Source: Nonomuraea roseoviolacea subsp. carminata (GTDB lineage: Bacteria; Actinomycetota; Actinomycetes; Streptosporangiales; Streptosporangiaceae). From it: a stretch of 64,000 bases of DNA. The DNA lies in the NCBI RefSeq assembly GCF_024172185.1, contig NZ_JAMZEC010000001.1:6293001-6357000 (forward strand), read 5' to 3'. The notes beneath the pieces are model-generated. The model was not told the origin of the DNA. It was given only the letters and a program-made list of their open reading frames with translations, and ran no database searches. This document shows positions 51,186-60,317 of this stretch, one piece after another. The first letter of the stretch is position 1; each line of letters starts with the position of its first letter. The position numbers were made by a program, and so were the translations under genes.

Positions 51186-51743
51186 ATGACCGGTTCTATC
51201 TCCGGCGATCCGGATCGTCTCGACCACGTGGCGCGGATCCAGCAGGCATGGGCCCGCGAGCGTCCCGACCTGGACGTCACGCCCCTGGGGGTGATCGGGC
51301 GGCTGCACCGCCTGGCCGGCCACCTCACCGACCGGCTCCTGATCGTCTACCGGCGCTACGGGCTGGGTGAGGGGGATTTCGACGTGCTGGCCACGCTCCG
51401 GCGGGCCGGGCCGCCGTTCGAACGCGCCCCCGGCGAGCTCGCCGCGTACACGATGGTCACCACGGGCGCCATGACCAAGCGGATCGACCGGCTCGAACGC
51501 GGCGGACTGGTCACCCGGCGCCCCAGCGAGCAGGACGGCCGCGGGCGCGTCGTCGCGCTGACCGACGACGGGCGGGAGCTGATCGACGAGGCGTTCGCCG
51601 AGCACACGCGCAACGAGCGCCGCCTCCTCGACTGCCTGACGCCCGAGGAGGCGGCCCAGATGGAGCGGCTGCTCACCACCTGGCTCGCCTGCTTCGAGTC
51701 GCCGCGCCCGCCGGGCTCGTCCCATCCACGAAACAGGCCCTAG
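51186..51743 (+). CDS. MarR-family transcriptional regulator
   Basis: A 185-residue winged-helix regulator: LGEGDFDVLATLRRAG, the recognition region TTGAMTKRIDRLERGGLVTR and the wing RRPSEQDGRGRVVALT. TATTGT lies six bases before the ATG with no ribosome-binding site, so the mRNA is leaderless. Very probably binds the adjacent double palindrome and controls itself and the divergent EamA transporter. Its stop overlaps the convergent GNAT stop at CTAG. Confidence 0.92.
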   Translation: MTGSISGDPDRLDHVARIQQAWARERPDLDVTPLGVIGRLHRLAGHLTDRLLIVYRRYGLGEGDFDVLATLRRAGPPFERAPGELAAYTMVTTGAMTKRIDRLERGGLVTRRPSEQDGRGRVVALTDDGRELIDEAFAEHTRNERRLLDCLTPEEAAQMERLLTTWLACFESPRPPGSSHPRNRP

Positions 51744-52201
51744 GCGGCGTCGAGGCGCAGCTCGAACACGACCCGGTCGGTGGACGGCCCGTCATAGTCG
51801 GGGACGGGTCCCCGCACCGCGAACCCCATCGCCCGGTGGAAGGCGATGGAGCCGTGGTTGAGCGGCGAGGTGATCGCCCGCACCCGCGTGCGGCCGGCCG
51901 CCGCCGCGAGGCCGAAGAAGCCGCGGTAGAGCCGGCGCGCCAGCCCGCCGCCGCGCCGTTCCGGATGGACGCCCACGAAGTGGATGTACGCGGCGTCGGG
52001 CAGGGACGGCGACAGGAAGCCGACGAGGAACCCGGCCAGGGCGTCGCCGTCCTCGGCCACGAGGCTGGTGCGGTGGAAGTGGTCGAGGAACAGCCGCGGC
52101 AGCCCGCCCTGGATGGGGCGTCCCCACCAGTCGTCCACCACCGGGGCGATCCGGTCGTAGTCACCCGGTTCGGCGGCGCGCAGCCGCACGTCGTCGGTCA
52201 T
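51740..52201 (-). CDS. GNAT-family N-acetyltransferase
   Basis: A 153-residue acetyltransferase. Acetyl-CoA loop VHPERRGGGLARRLYRG; also SPLNHGSIAFHRAMGF. GGGAAG lies eight bases before the ATG at 52201. Substrate unknown. Convergent with marR. Confidence 0.85.
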   Translation of the reverse strand: MTDDVRLRAAEPGDYDRIAPVVDDWWGRPIQGGLPRLFLDHFHRTSLVAEDGDALAGFLVGFLSPSLPDAAYIHFVGVHPERRGGGLARRLYRGFFGLAAAAGRTRVRAITSPLNHGSIAFHRAMGFAVRGPVPDYDGPSTDRVVFELRLDAA

Positions 52202-52354
52202 GCCCATCACTTCCCGTCCCCCGCGAGCCTTCCAGAGCGGTCCGGGGGACATCATCCCGCAGCGCGCCGGGCGTCCCGTGGGCGGCCGGCCCTCGCTGAT
52301 CGCGGACGGCGAACGGGGAGGGGTCCAGGGCCGGCGCCGGACTATCCTCGGGCG

Positions 52355-52792
52355 ATGAACGATCTCTGGGATCCCGCGGCGACCGGTGTCCTGCGGCTGC
52401 CCTCGGGGCGGCTCGTGCGCGGCCGGGGGCTGCGGCATCCCCTGCCCGGCGGCCCGGCGCCGGCCTTCGGGGTGTACCTGCTGGGCAAGGAGCCGCCGGC
52501 GGTGTCGTGGGAGACGCGCTGGGTGCGGTGGCCCGACTTCTGGCTGCCCTCCGACCGCGCCGCCGCCGCGCGGGCGCTGCGGGAGGCGTGGGAGCGGGCC
52601 GCGACCGAACGGGTCGAGGTGGCCTGCGGCGGCGGCGTGGGCCGCACCGGCACGGCGCTGGCCTGCCTGGCCGTCCTGGACGGCGTGCCGGGCGGCGAGG
52701 CGGTCGCGTACGTGCGCGCCCACTACAGGGCCCGGGCCGTGGAGACGCCCTGGCAGCGCCGCTACGTCGCCCGGTTCCGCCAGGGCGGGTGA
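52355..52792 (+). CDS. Small protein-tyrosine-phosphatase-like protein
   Basis: A 145-residue protein with the CX5R signature in VACGGGVGRTGTALACLAVL. The general-acid Asp is likely in the WPDFWLPSDR stretch. TATCCT lies six bases before the ATG (leaderless). May dephosphorylate tyrosine or a small phosphate ester; actinobacterial members are uncharacterised. Confidence 0.78.
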   Translation: MNDLWDPAATGVLRLPSGRLVRGRGLRHPLPGGPAPAFGVYLLGKEPPAVSWETRWVRWPDFWLPSDRAAAARALREAWERAATERVEVACGGGVGRTGTALACLAVLDGVPGGEAVAYVRAHYRARAVETPWQRRYVARFRQGG

Positions 52793-52858
52793 GGGCCGCC
52801 GAGGCCCGGCCGGCACGGCGTGTCGCCGAGGAGGCGGCCCGCAGGCTGGAGCGTCGTC

Positions 52859-52915
52859 TACGCTCGGCCCATGGGGACCGAGGTGAGAGGGGACTCCTCG
52901 TGGCTGACGACATGA
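52859..52915 (+). promoter_or_regulatory. Promoter and overlapping 14-residue leader ORF before the HD gene
   Basis: TACGCT (52859-52864) followed six bases later by ATG 52871 suggests a leaderless mini-ORF (MGTEVRGDSSWLTT) whose stop at 52913-52915 lies just beyond the HD gene start. It may couple translation, or may be accidental. Confidence 0.4.
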
Positions 52916-53475
52916 CGGGGCTGACGGGCCTGCTCTACGAGATGGGGCTGCTCAAGCGCTACAAGCGCACCGGCTGGCTGGTGGCGGGCGTGCGGGATCC
53001 GGAGAGCATCGCCGACCACTCGTTCCGCACGGCGGTCATCGCGGGGGTGATCGCGGCGCTGGAGGGGGGTGACCCGCAGCGGGCGGCGTTCATGAGCCTG
53101 TTCCACGACAGCCAGGAGACCCGGATCACCGACATCCCGTACGTCGCCAAGCGCTATCTCAAGGCGCCCGCCAACGAGGACGTCACCGCCGACCAGACGC
53201 GTGACGTGCCCGAGGTCGTGGCCGCCATGCTGCGCGGCGCGATCGCGGAGTACGAGGAGAAGGTCAGTCTTGAGGCGGTGTGCGCCCGCGACGCCGACAA
53301 GCTGGAATGCCTGTTGCAGGCCGTCGAGTACCGCGAGCAGGGGCACCAGAACGTGCAGCCGTGGATCGACAGCTCCCTGGCCGCGCTCAAGACCGCCACG
53401 GCCAAGCGGCTCGCCGACGAGGCCCTGCGGACGAACACGCTCGACTGGCTGACCCGCGTCCTCGACAGGGGCTGA
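52900..53475 (+). CDS. HD-domain phosphohydrolase
   Basis: A 191-residue HD-domain protein: His in SIADHSFRTA, the HD pair in SLFHDSQETRITDI and a C-terminal Asp in CARDADKLECLLQA. Resembles YfbR-like 5'-nucleotidases. GTG at 52900 chosen for GAGAGGGGA six bases upstream. Confidence 0.87.
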   Translation: MADDMTGLTGLLYEMGLLKRYKRTGWLVAGVRDPESIADHSFRTAVIAGVIAALEGGDPQRAAFMSLFHDSQETRITDIPYVAKRYLKAPANEDVTADQTRDVPEVVAAMLRGAIAEYEEKVSLEAVCARDADKLECLLQAVEYREQGHQNVQPWIDSSLAALKTATAKRLADEALRTNTLDWLTRVLDRG

Positions 53476-53511
53476 GACCGGTCACGCCGGCGGGTCCCCT
53501 ACGCTGGGGAC

Positions 53512-54003
53512 ATGATTCGCCGCGCCACCCCTGCCGACGTGCCCGCCATCCTCCGGCTGATCCACGACCTCGCCGAGTACGAGAAGGCCGCGCACGAGGT
53601 GCGCGCGAGCGAGGAGCAGCTGCGCGCCGCGCTGTTCGCCGCCGAGCCGGCGGTGTTCGCGCACGTCGCCGAGGAGGAGGGCGCCGACGGGGAGCGCGAG
53701 GTCGTCGGGTTCGCGCTGTGGTTCCTCAGCTTCTCGACCTGGCGCGGTACGCACGGCGTCTACCTGGAGGACCTGTACGTGCGGCCGGACCGCAGGGGCG
53801 GCGGCCACGGCCGGGCGCTGCTGGCCGAGCTGGCGCGGATCTGCGTCGAGCGCGGCTACCACCGGCTCGAATGGTCGGTGCTCGACTGGAACGAGCCCGC
53901 GATCGGGTTCTACCGCGCGCTGGGCGCGGTGCCGATGGACGAGTGGACGGTGTTCCGGCTGACGGACGAGCCGCTCCGGGCCCTGGCCGGGCGCGCGTCC
54001 TGA
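53512..54003 (+). CDS. GNAT N-acetyltransferase, diamine-acetyltransferase-like
   Basis: A 163-residue GNAT enzyme with the SSAT-like start MIRRATPADVPAILRLIHDL then AEYEK, the core FSTWRGTHGVYLEDLYVRPD and the acetyl-CoA loop RRGGGHGRALL. May acetylate polyamines or related amines. Leaderless: TACGCT six bases before the ATG. Confidence 0.88.
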   Translation: MIRRATPADVPAILRLIHDLAEYEKAAHEVRASEEQLRAALFAAEPAVFAHVAEEEGADGEREVVGFALWFLSFSTWRGTHGVYLEDLYVRPDRRGGGHGRALLAELARICVERGYHRLEWSVLDWNEPAIGFYRALGAVPMDEWTVFRLTDEPLRALAGRAS

Positions 54004-54038
54004 TCCTCCCGCCCCTTCCCGGGGCCCCTGAACGCCCG

Positions 54039-54072
54039 TCGCCGCGGGCCCCGTGACCGGAACCCGCGGCGA
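54039..54072. terminator. Terminator hairpin between convergent genes
   Basis: TCGCCGCGGG and CCCGCGGCGA, 10-bp perfect arms, 36 bases past the GNAT stop and near the stop of the convergent membrane-protein gene. Confidence 0.65.
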
Positions 54073-54099
54073 TCAGGAACGCCCGTTCGCGGAGCGCGC

Positions 54100-54435
54100 C
54101 TACCGGCTCGTGGCGGGGTGCGACATACCGCTGGATGCGCGGTCGAACACGTCCGTGTCGGCCTCCCGGCCGCGCTCCATCTCCGGCATGGTGCCGCCCA
54201 TGCCCATGGCCTCCCGGCTGCCGCCGCCCTCCTCCAGGCGCAGCGCGACGCCGAGGGCGAAGAACGTGGGAGCCCATTCGCCGATGAAGATCCCCCACCG
54301 GTCGGCCCGGTCGAGGCCGGCGGCCTCGGCCTTGGTGGACAGGGCCCAGGACGCGAACGCGAGGCCGATGGAGGCCATGCCGGCGGCGTAGGCGTGATGG
54401 GAGCGGATTCCCATCTTGTGGAGCATATTGATCAT
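54100..54435 (-). CDS. Hypothetical membrane protein
   Basis: A 111-residue protein with two hydrophobic stretches (about 15-33 and 48-66) and a Gly/Met-rich tail. AAAGGGGGAA lies before the ATG. No family recognised. Confidence 0.65.
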   Translation of the reverse strand: MINMLHKMGIRSHHAYAAGMASIGLAFASWALSTKAEAAGLDRADRWGIFIGEWAPTFFALGVALRLEEGGGSREAMGMGGTMPEMERGREADTDVFDRASSGMSHPATSR

Positions 54436-54543
54436 GATTCCCCCTTTGCTGTGGTGCTGCTACCCGCCGCCCATGCGCCGATAACGCGACGTCCATCCGT
54501 TTTGCCCGGTCTTGTCCGGTGCGAGGTCAGGGGCAAGGGAACG

Positions 54544-54813
54544 TCAGGCGGCGGGGTCCGGATCGCTGGTCGCGCGGAAGCCCGCCACCCGGTGGGAGCC
54601 GTCGCAGAACGGCTTCGTGGACGACAGCCCGCACCGGCACAGCGCCACCGTCGCCCGGCCGGGGTCGATCTCCCGGCCCTCCTGGGTCACCAGCCGGAAG
54701 TTCCCGCGCACGAGGAGCGGTCCGTCCTCGCAGGGGGTCACGGTCACCTCGCCGTCACCGTCGGTACGCATCCCCGCCACCTGCCCAGGCCGCCCTCGCG
54801 AAAACTCACTCAC
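54544..54813 (-). CDS. CDGSH iron-sulfur domain protein
   Basis: An 89-residue protein with the CDGSH motif CRCGLSSTKPFCDGSH (three Cys and one His bind a 2Fe-2S cluster). Probably a redox or electron-transfer protein. GTG start at 54813; an ATG at 54771 would give a shorter form. Confidence 0.88.
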   Translation of the reverse strand: MSEFSRGRPGQVAGMRTDGDGEVTVTPCEDGPLLVRGNFRLVTQEGREIDPGRATVALCRCGLSSTKPFCDGSHRVAGFRATSDPDPAA

Positions 54814-54916
54814 CGTGACGCTTCACTCATGTCGCGAGACCGTTCAGAGGTCGGATCGTGATCGTGGCGCGACCAACCCCCGAGAGTGCCGCCGTAACGT
54901 CCAGCGAGTGCCCGAA

Positions 54917-55066
54917 ATGGAGCCGAACGTCACCAACGCCCCAGCCCGCCTGCCGCAGCGTGACAGTGCCGATCGCTGCACCAGTGTCGACTCGGGGCGG
55001 CGCTGCGTCCTGCCGCCGGGTCACCAGAGCCCGCACGTCTATCCACCGTCGGAGCCGCACCCCTGA
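54917..55066 (+). CDS. Small Cys-containing hypothetical protein
   Basis: A 49-residue frame (MEPNVTNAPARLPQ) ending in DRCTSVDSGRRCVLPPGHQS and PHVYP. The C-x7-C with GRRCxLPPGHxxPH pattern is one I associate with small actinobacterial proteins. Weak start context. Confidence 0.4.
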   Translation: MEPNVTNAPARLPQRDSADRCTSVDSGRRCVLPPGHQSPHVYPPSEPHP

Positions 55067-55188
55067 CCGGGCGGCCCGCGCCGCCTGATGCCCCGGTCCG
55101 CGGGTCATGATCCCTGGGAACCGTAAAGGGCTTGTGCGGACTGGACAAGCAGGCATTCGATCAAAGGCGGCGTGGGCATCAAGCGGCC

Positions 55189-55719
55189 ATGCACAAGATT
55201 TTTCAGCGCAGGTCACTCCTGCTGGCGGCCATTGTCCCTGCTCTGCTCGCCGCGGGCTGCGCGTCCGGGGGCGGTACAGAGGCCATGGGGGGCGCGGCGT
55301 CCCCGGGCGCGCCGACCACGGACATGAGTTCGATGCCGATGGAGAGCGGCTCTCCGTCGGAGACCATGATGGGCAAGAACACACCGAGGGGAACGGTTCA
55401 GCGTTACTTCGCCGCTCTCAAGGCCGGCAACGTGGACGACATCGTCAAGCTGTTCGACGCCACCGACGGGCTGGCGGCCCTCCAGGGCTCGGCCACCGCC
55501 GAGGGGTCCGACGCGCTCCGCAAGCTCTACCAGCAGACGGTCACCGGGCCCCAGTCGGGCTCGTACACGATCGAGCTGTCTGAGAGGCACGGCGACCAGT
55601 ACGCCTTCGTCCGCTCGACCAGCGAGCAGGACAGCCAGAGCTACCGGGAGTTCTTCATCCTGGAGAAGTCCGGCGACGGTTACAAGATCGATCAGCTGAT
55701 GACCAACCAGGCGTCCTGA
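55189..55719 (+). CDS. Lipoprotein, possibly NTF2/SnoaL-like
   Basis: A 176-residue exported lipoprotein with lipobox LLAAGC after a 20-residue signal. A Ser/Met/Gly-rich linker precedes a domain starting TPRGTVQRYFAALKAGNVDD that looks like an NTF2/SnoaL cone fold. Surface or periplasmic role unknown. Followed by a strong terminator. Confidence 0.78.
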   Translation: MHKIFQRRSLLLAAIVPALLAAGCASGGGTEAMGGAASPGAPTTDMSSMPMESGSPSETMMGKNTPRGTVQRYFAALKAGNVDDIVKLFDATDGLAALQGSATAEGSDALRKLYQQTVTGPQSGSYTIELSERHGDQYAFVRSTSEQDSQSYREFFILEKSGDGYKIDQLMTNQAS

Positions 55720-55734
55720 CGCGCGAGGTCCACC

Positions 55735-55777
55735 GGCGAAGCGGTGACCGCCCTCAGCGGGCGGCCACCGCTTCGCC
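55735..55777 (+). terminator. Strong terminator hairpin after the lipoprotein gene
   Basis: Outer 12-bp arms (55735-55746 with 55766-55777) and an inner CCGCCC/GGGCGG stem. Confidence 0.85.
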
Positions 55778-55831
55778 GTGATCGGGAGCGCCTGTCCGGA
55801 ACCTCCGGGCGCCGCCGGGTGTACCAGCACC

Positions 55832-56563
55832 ATGAAGACGATCGCGAGAGCCCTGACCTGCCTGCTCGCCCTGGCGCTGGTGGCCGGGGGGACACCGGCC
55901 CGGGCCGCCGGGAACCGGGCGGGCAACTGGGCGGTGACGTACCTGGACCCGTCGCCGGCGCGGTTCGCCGCCGGCACGTCGTACACGCTGGGGTACTGGG
56001 TGCTCCAGCACGGCAGCCATCCGTTCGCGGGGGACCTCGGGCCGACGGGGCTGCGGCTGAGCGGGCGGGGCGGCGAGGTGCTGACGTTCCTGGGGGCGCG
56101 GCTGCCGGAGGCCGGGCACTACGCGACGTCGCTGGTCGTGCCCAGGGGGACGTGGCGCGTCGAGGGGCTCCAGGGGATGTTCCAGCCGCATCCGGTCGGC
56201 ACGCTCACCGTGTCCGGCGGGCTTGAGGTGAACCCGCTGTCGCGGGAGGCGGTCCCGTCGAAGGCGGCGCCGGGGGAGGACTACTGGGGACGGATCCGGC
56301 CACCGGGCTTCCCGGCCGGCAAGGGGACGACGGTCGTCCCCTCGTCGAACCCGTCACCGCTGGTCGAACGGCCTCAGGCGGCTCCCGCGCCGGCCACCCC
56401 GCTCTCGGGGGGCGGCTCGTCCGGCTCGGGCGGTGTGCCGCCGTACACGCTGCTGATCGCCGCGGTGGCGGGCGCGCTGCTCGCGCTGGCGGCGCTGCGC
56501 CGCCCGGGACGGGAGCGGCGCCGCCCCGAGACGGACGGCGACACCGTCACCTTCCCGGGCTGA
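55832..56563 (+). CDS. Secreted, C-terminally membrane-anchored protein
   Basis: A 243-residue protein with an N-terminal signal peptide (cleavage near PARAAG), an all-beta-looking middle domain, a Pro/Ser/Gly linker and a C-terminal membrane helix followed by RRPGRERRR. Surface protein of unknown function. Confidence 0.75.
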   Translation: MKTIARALTCLLALALVAGGTPARAAGNRAGNWAVTYLDPSPARFAAGTSYTLGYWVLQHGSHPFAGDLGPTGLRLSGRGGEVLTFLGARLPEAGHYATSLVVPRGTWRVEGLQGMFQPHPVGTLTVSGGLEVNPLSREAVPSKAAPGEDYWGRIRPPGFPAGKGTTVVPSSNPSPLVERPQAAPAPATPLSGGGSSGSGGVPPYTLLIAAVAGALLALAALRRPGRERRRPETDGDTVTFPG

Positions 56564-56571
56564 GGACGATC

Positions 56572-57153
56572 TCAGAGCGGGGGCGGAGGCGGGGGAGACA
56601 GGAGCGCGTCCAGCGTGCGGACCAGCGTCTCTCCCGCCTCCTCGCGCGCCAGCCGCCCCGCCTCGACCTCGCCCGCCGCCGTGTGCAGGATCGCCAGGAA
56701 CGTGCTGACGAGCCAGGTCAGCGGCAGGTCGGTGCGGAAGGCCCCCTCGTCGCGGCCCCGCGAGATCAGGCGCTCCACCCGGCCCAGCGGCTCGGCGTGG
56801 CGCTCGCGCAGCCGCTCGGCGGGCAGCGCCGCGTCGGCCGCCAGGAACAGCCGGCTGTGCTGGCTCAGCACGTCCCAGGACGAGCGGACCAGCGTGGCCA
56901 GCGCCTCGCGGGCGGGCGGCGTGTCGAGGTCGAGCCCGGCCAGCGTCCTGTCGGCCAGGTCGACCGTGTGGCTCACCACCGCCGCGACCAGCGACTCGCG
57001 GGAGGGGAAGTGGCCGTAGAGCGTCACCCGCCCGACGCCGGCCTCCTTGGCGACCCGCAGCACGCTCGCGGCCGGGTCGGCGCTCAGCACCCGCCGCCCC
57101 GCCTCGAGGATCGCGGCGATGTTGCGCTCGGCGTCGGCCCGTCTGCTCCCCAT
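56572..57153 (-). CDS. TetR-family transcriptional regulator
   Basis: A 193-residue TetR protein; the N-terminal HTH reads VLRVAKEAGVGRVTLYGHFP. The ATG at 57153 has TAGGCT seven bases upstream, so the mRNA is likely leaderless. Convergent with the surface-protein gene; its target is unknown. Confidence 0.9.
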   Translation of the reverse strand: MGSRRADAERNIAAILEAGRRVLSADPAASVLRVAKEAGVGRVTLYGHFPSRESLVAAVVSHTVDLADRTLAGLDLDTPPAREALATLVRSSWDVLSQHSRLFLAADAALPAERLRERHAEPLGRVERLISRGRDEGAFRTDLPLTWLVSTFLAILHTAAGEVEAGRLAREEAGETLVRTLDALLSPPPPPPL

Positions 57154-57241
57154 ACCGGCGAGCCTAACGGCGGGTCACGCCCGCCCCGGTCACCGGCGGA
57201 CGGTCACGCCGTCCCTTGCGACGATCACGTACGGGCGGGGG

Positions 57242-57901
57242 TCACAGCTCGCGCTCGTGCATGTCGAGGATCGCCATCGACACGGCCACGGCCACGGCGG
57301 CGTCGCCGGACTCGATGGCGCGCAGCAGGTCCCAGTGCGAGGTGTCCGGCTCGTGCACGGTGCGGCGCACGTCGCGCACGCTGTCGCGGACGGCCTCGCC
57401 CATGCCGTGGTAGAGGTCGGCGAGCAGCGGGTTGCGGGCCGCGTCGGCCACGCGCAGGTGGAAGGCGGTGTCGGCGTCGGCGAACCCGTCGAGGTCGCCC
57501 GCCTCGCCGGCCGCGTCCCTGCGCTCCAGCGCCTCCCGCAGCGACGTGAGGTCGTCGTCGGTGCGCCGGACCGCCGCCAGCCGGGCCGCCACCAGGTCGA
57601 GGCCGCGCCGTACGTCGATGATGTCCATGGCGGCGGCGCGGTCGAGCCCGCGCCGCAGCGCGGCCCGCGACTCGTCCGTCGCGGTCACGTACGTGCCGTC
57701 GCCCTGGCGGGTGGTCAGCAGCCCCGCGTGCGCGAGCACCCGCACGGCCTCGCGCACCGACAGGCGGCTCATGCCGAGGCTCGCCGCGAGCTGCGCCTCC
57801 GACGGGATCTTCGTGCCGACCGGCCACGCACCGTCGGCGATCTCCCTGCGGAGCTGCTCGATGGCGGCGTCCACGAGCGAGGTGCGCGAGACGTTGCGCA
57901 T
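57242..57901 (-). CDS. FadR-type GntR-family regulator (FCD domain)
   Basis: A 219-residue regulator: winged helix (LAASLGMSRLSVREAVRVLA, GLLTTRQGDGTYV) and an FCD ligand domain with metal-binding residues in DADTAFHLRVADAARNPLL and in SHWDLLRAIESGD. AGGAAAGAGGA lies before the ATG. Divergent from the CocE/NonD hydrolase gene, which it may regulate. Confidence 0.9.
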   Translation of the reverse strand: MRNVSRTSLVDAAIEQLRREIADGAWPVGTKIPSEAQLAASLGMSRLSVREAVRVLAHAGLLTTRQGDGTYVTATDESRAALRRGLDRAAAMDIIDVRRGLDLVAARLAAVRRTDDDLTSLREALERRDAAGEAGDLDGFADADTAFHLRVADAARNPLLADLYHGMGEAVRDSVRDVRRTVHEPDTSHWDLLRAIESGDAAVAVAVSMAILDMHEREL

Positions 57902-58192
57902 GCGTCCTCTTTCCTCAGGTTTCGCGGGTCCGGGTCCGGGTCCGGCAGGTCTCCCGGGTCCGGAGCCTCGGCGAACCGGGGCCTCGGGGTGGGGGCCGCC
58001 GGTTCGGGGCCCTCCAGCCTAGACGCCCCGCCGCTCGGCCGCCCGCGCGCCGGCAAGGCGGCTCCGGGGACGGCCGGACAGGCGTTTCCACCCGGACGGA
58101 CAGATCTTGTCAGGTCCTTGGGCGGGTGAGAGATTGCCCGAGGAACTTATCCCCGTTTCCGACACTTGCCACCTTTGTCACGGAGGACACGC

Positions 58193-60115
58193 GTGTCGCA
58201 TTTACGCCCGGCCCTTCTGGCGGTCGCCCTCACCCTGGCGATCGCGACCCCCGCCCAGGCGGCGGTCGGTCCCGCCATCACCGTCGAGAACGGCCGCACC
58301 CAGCCGGTCTTCTCCTACGCCGACGCCGTCCGCGAGCACGTCTACGTCGAGTCGAGCGTCGACAGCGACGCCGACGGACGGCTGGACCGGGTGCGCGTCG
58401 ACATCATCCGCCCCAAGGAGTCCGGTCCCGGGCTCAAGGTCCCGGTGATCATCGACGAGAGCCCGTACTACGACAACTCCGGGCGCGGCAACGAGGCCGA
58501 GCGCAAGGTCTACGACTCCGCCGGGAACGTCACGAAATTCCCGTTGTTCTACGACAACTACTTCGTGCCGCGCGGCTACGCCGTCCTCAACGTCGACATG
58601 CTCGGCACCACCCGCTCCGACGGCTGCCCCGACATCGGCGGCAAGGCCGACGTGCTGGGCGGCAAGGCGGTCGTCGACTGGCTGAACGGCCGCGCCCGCG
58701 CCTTCCGCGCCGACGGCACCCCCGCCACCGCCGACTGGACCACCGGCAAGAGCGCGATGATCGGCAAGTCGTACGACGGGACGCTCGCGAACGCCGTGGC
58801 CGCCACCGGCGTCAAGGGCCTGGAGACGATCGTGCCCATCTCGGCGATCAGCTCCTGGTACAGGTACCAGCGCTCCAACGGTGTCGTCTACAGCTACGAC
58901 TACGCCTCCTGGCTCGCGAACTACGTGGACACCGACCCCGAGGCCAAGTGCCAGGCCGTGCGGGACCGGATGGACGCCGAGGACGGCGACGACACGGGCG
59001 ACTACAACGCCTTCTGGGCCGAGCGCGACTACCTCTCCGGCCTGCTCGGCGACGCCTCGAAGGTGCGGGCCAGCGTCTTCGTCGTCCACACCGTGAACGA
59101 CCTGAACGTCAAGCCCGACAACTTCTCCACCTGGTGGGACGCGCTCGCCCGGCGCGGCGTGCCGCGCAAGATCTGGGTCGGCCAGTACCAGCACGTGGAC
59201 CCGTTCGACTTCGAGGGCCGCAGGGACGTGTGGGTGGACACGCTGCACCGCTGGTTCGACCACTGGCTGCTCGGCGTGCGCAACGGCATCATGAGCGAGC
59301 CGCGAGCCGACGTGCAGACCGGCCCCACGAGCTGGATCACCCAGCGCGACTGGCCGGCCCCGCTCGCGGCCCGGCTGCCGCTGCGCCCGTCCGCCGACGG
59401 CGGGCTGGGGCTCCGGCCGGCCGCCCGGGGCGCCACCGCGTCGTTCGCGGACGTGGCCATGGACGAGGCCGACATGATCGCCGATGTGGGCACCGCCAAG
59501 CCCGGCCGGGTGGCGTTCACCACCGGGCCGCTCCCGCTCGACCTGCGCCTGTCGGGCACTCCTACGGCCGACCTCACCGTCAAGCTCGACAAGCCCACCT
59601 CGAACCTCACCGCGCTGCTCGTCGACTTCGGCGACGCCGCCCGGGTGGACTGGCGGCGCGGCCAGGGCATCACGACGCTCACCGAGGAGGACTGCCACGG
59701 GGAGAGCACCGCGGCCGACGACGCCTGCTACAAGAAGGTCGTCACCAACGTGGCGAACCGGCCGGCCGAGGTCGTCGCCCGGGGCTGGATCGACGTGCAG
59801 AACCGCGCCTCGCTGAGCGAGCCGTCCCCGCTGCCGGCCGGCACGTTCGGCAAGGTCCGGTGGCGGACGCTGCCCCAGGACTACACCTTCGCGAAGGGCC
59901 ACCGGCTGGCGCTCGTGATCGCCGGCACGGACAGCACCTACAGCGAGGAGCCGGGCACGGGCGCGAACGTCACGCTCGACCTGGCGGCCAGCTCCGTGTC
60001 CGTCCCGTTCGTCCTCGGCACCCCGCTGACGGACGTGCCCGAGGACCGGGCGACCTTCCGCGGGCCGTCGCGGGTCGAGCTGCCGAAGGCCGAGCCCGAG
60101 TTCAGCTTCTTCTGA
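58193..60115 (+). CDS. Secreted CocE/NonD-family hydrolase (Xaa-Pro dipeptidyl-peptidase-like)
   Basis: A 640-residue exported hydrolase with a signal peptide (LRPALLAVALTLAIATPAQA). Nucleophile Ser in MIGKSYDGTLAN, Asp in VHTVNDLNVKPD and His in YQHVDPFDFE; a C-terminal jelly-roll (PepX_C) domain follows. Likely cleaves Xaa-Pro dipeptides or esters outside the cell. GTG start with CGGAGG upstream. Confidence 0.92.
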   Translation: MSHLRPALLAVALTLAIATPAQAAVGPAITVENGRTQPVFSYADAVREHVYVESSVDSDADGRLDRVRVDIIRPKESGPGLKVPVIIDESPYYDNSGRGNEAERKVYDSAGNVTKFPLFYDNYFVPRGYAVLNVDMLGTTRSDGCPDIGGKADVLGGKAVVDWLNGRARAFRADGTPATADWTTGKSAMIGKSYDGTLANAVAATGVKGLETIVPISAISSWYRYQRSNGVVYSYDYASWLANYVDTDPEAKCQAVRDRMDAEDGDDTGDYNAFWAERDYLSGLLGDASKVRASVFVVHTVNDLNVKPDNFSTWWDALARRGVPRKIWVGQYQHVDPFDFEGRRDVWVDTLHRWFDHWLLGVRNGIMSEPRADVQTGPTSWITQRDWPAPLAARLPLRPSADGGLGLRPAARGATASFADVAMDEADMIADVGTAKPGRVAFTTGPLPLDLRLSGTPTADLTVKLDKPTSNLTALLVDFGDAARVDWRRGQGITTLTEEDCHGESTAADDACYKKVVTNVANRPAEVVARGWIDVQNRASLSEPSPLPAGTFGKVRWRTLPQDYTFAKGHRLALVIAGTDSTYSEEPGTGANVTLDLAASSVSVPFVLGTPLTDVPEDRATFRGPSRVELPKAEPEFSFF

Positions 60116-60135
60116 TGCCCATGCTCTCTCGGCGC

Positions 60136-60182
60136 GCGCGCCGGACCTCAGCCGCGCCTGTCGCGGCAGGCGTCCGGCGCGC
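60136..60182 (+). terminator. Probable terminator after the hydrolase gene
   Basis: GCGCGCCGGAC-type arms (60136-60146 with 60172-60182) around a second small hairpin, 20 bases past the stop. Confidence 0.55.
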
Positions 60183-60317
60183 CGCCGTCGTCGGGGAAGG
60201 CGTACTCTCCGGCCAGGGCGACAGGGCCATCATCGCCTTGCGCGGCTCGACCACGGGGCCCGCATCGTCAACGCGTCGTCCCAGCGGATCCGCCGGCTCT
60301 TCTCGGCAGGGGGCGGC

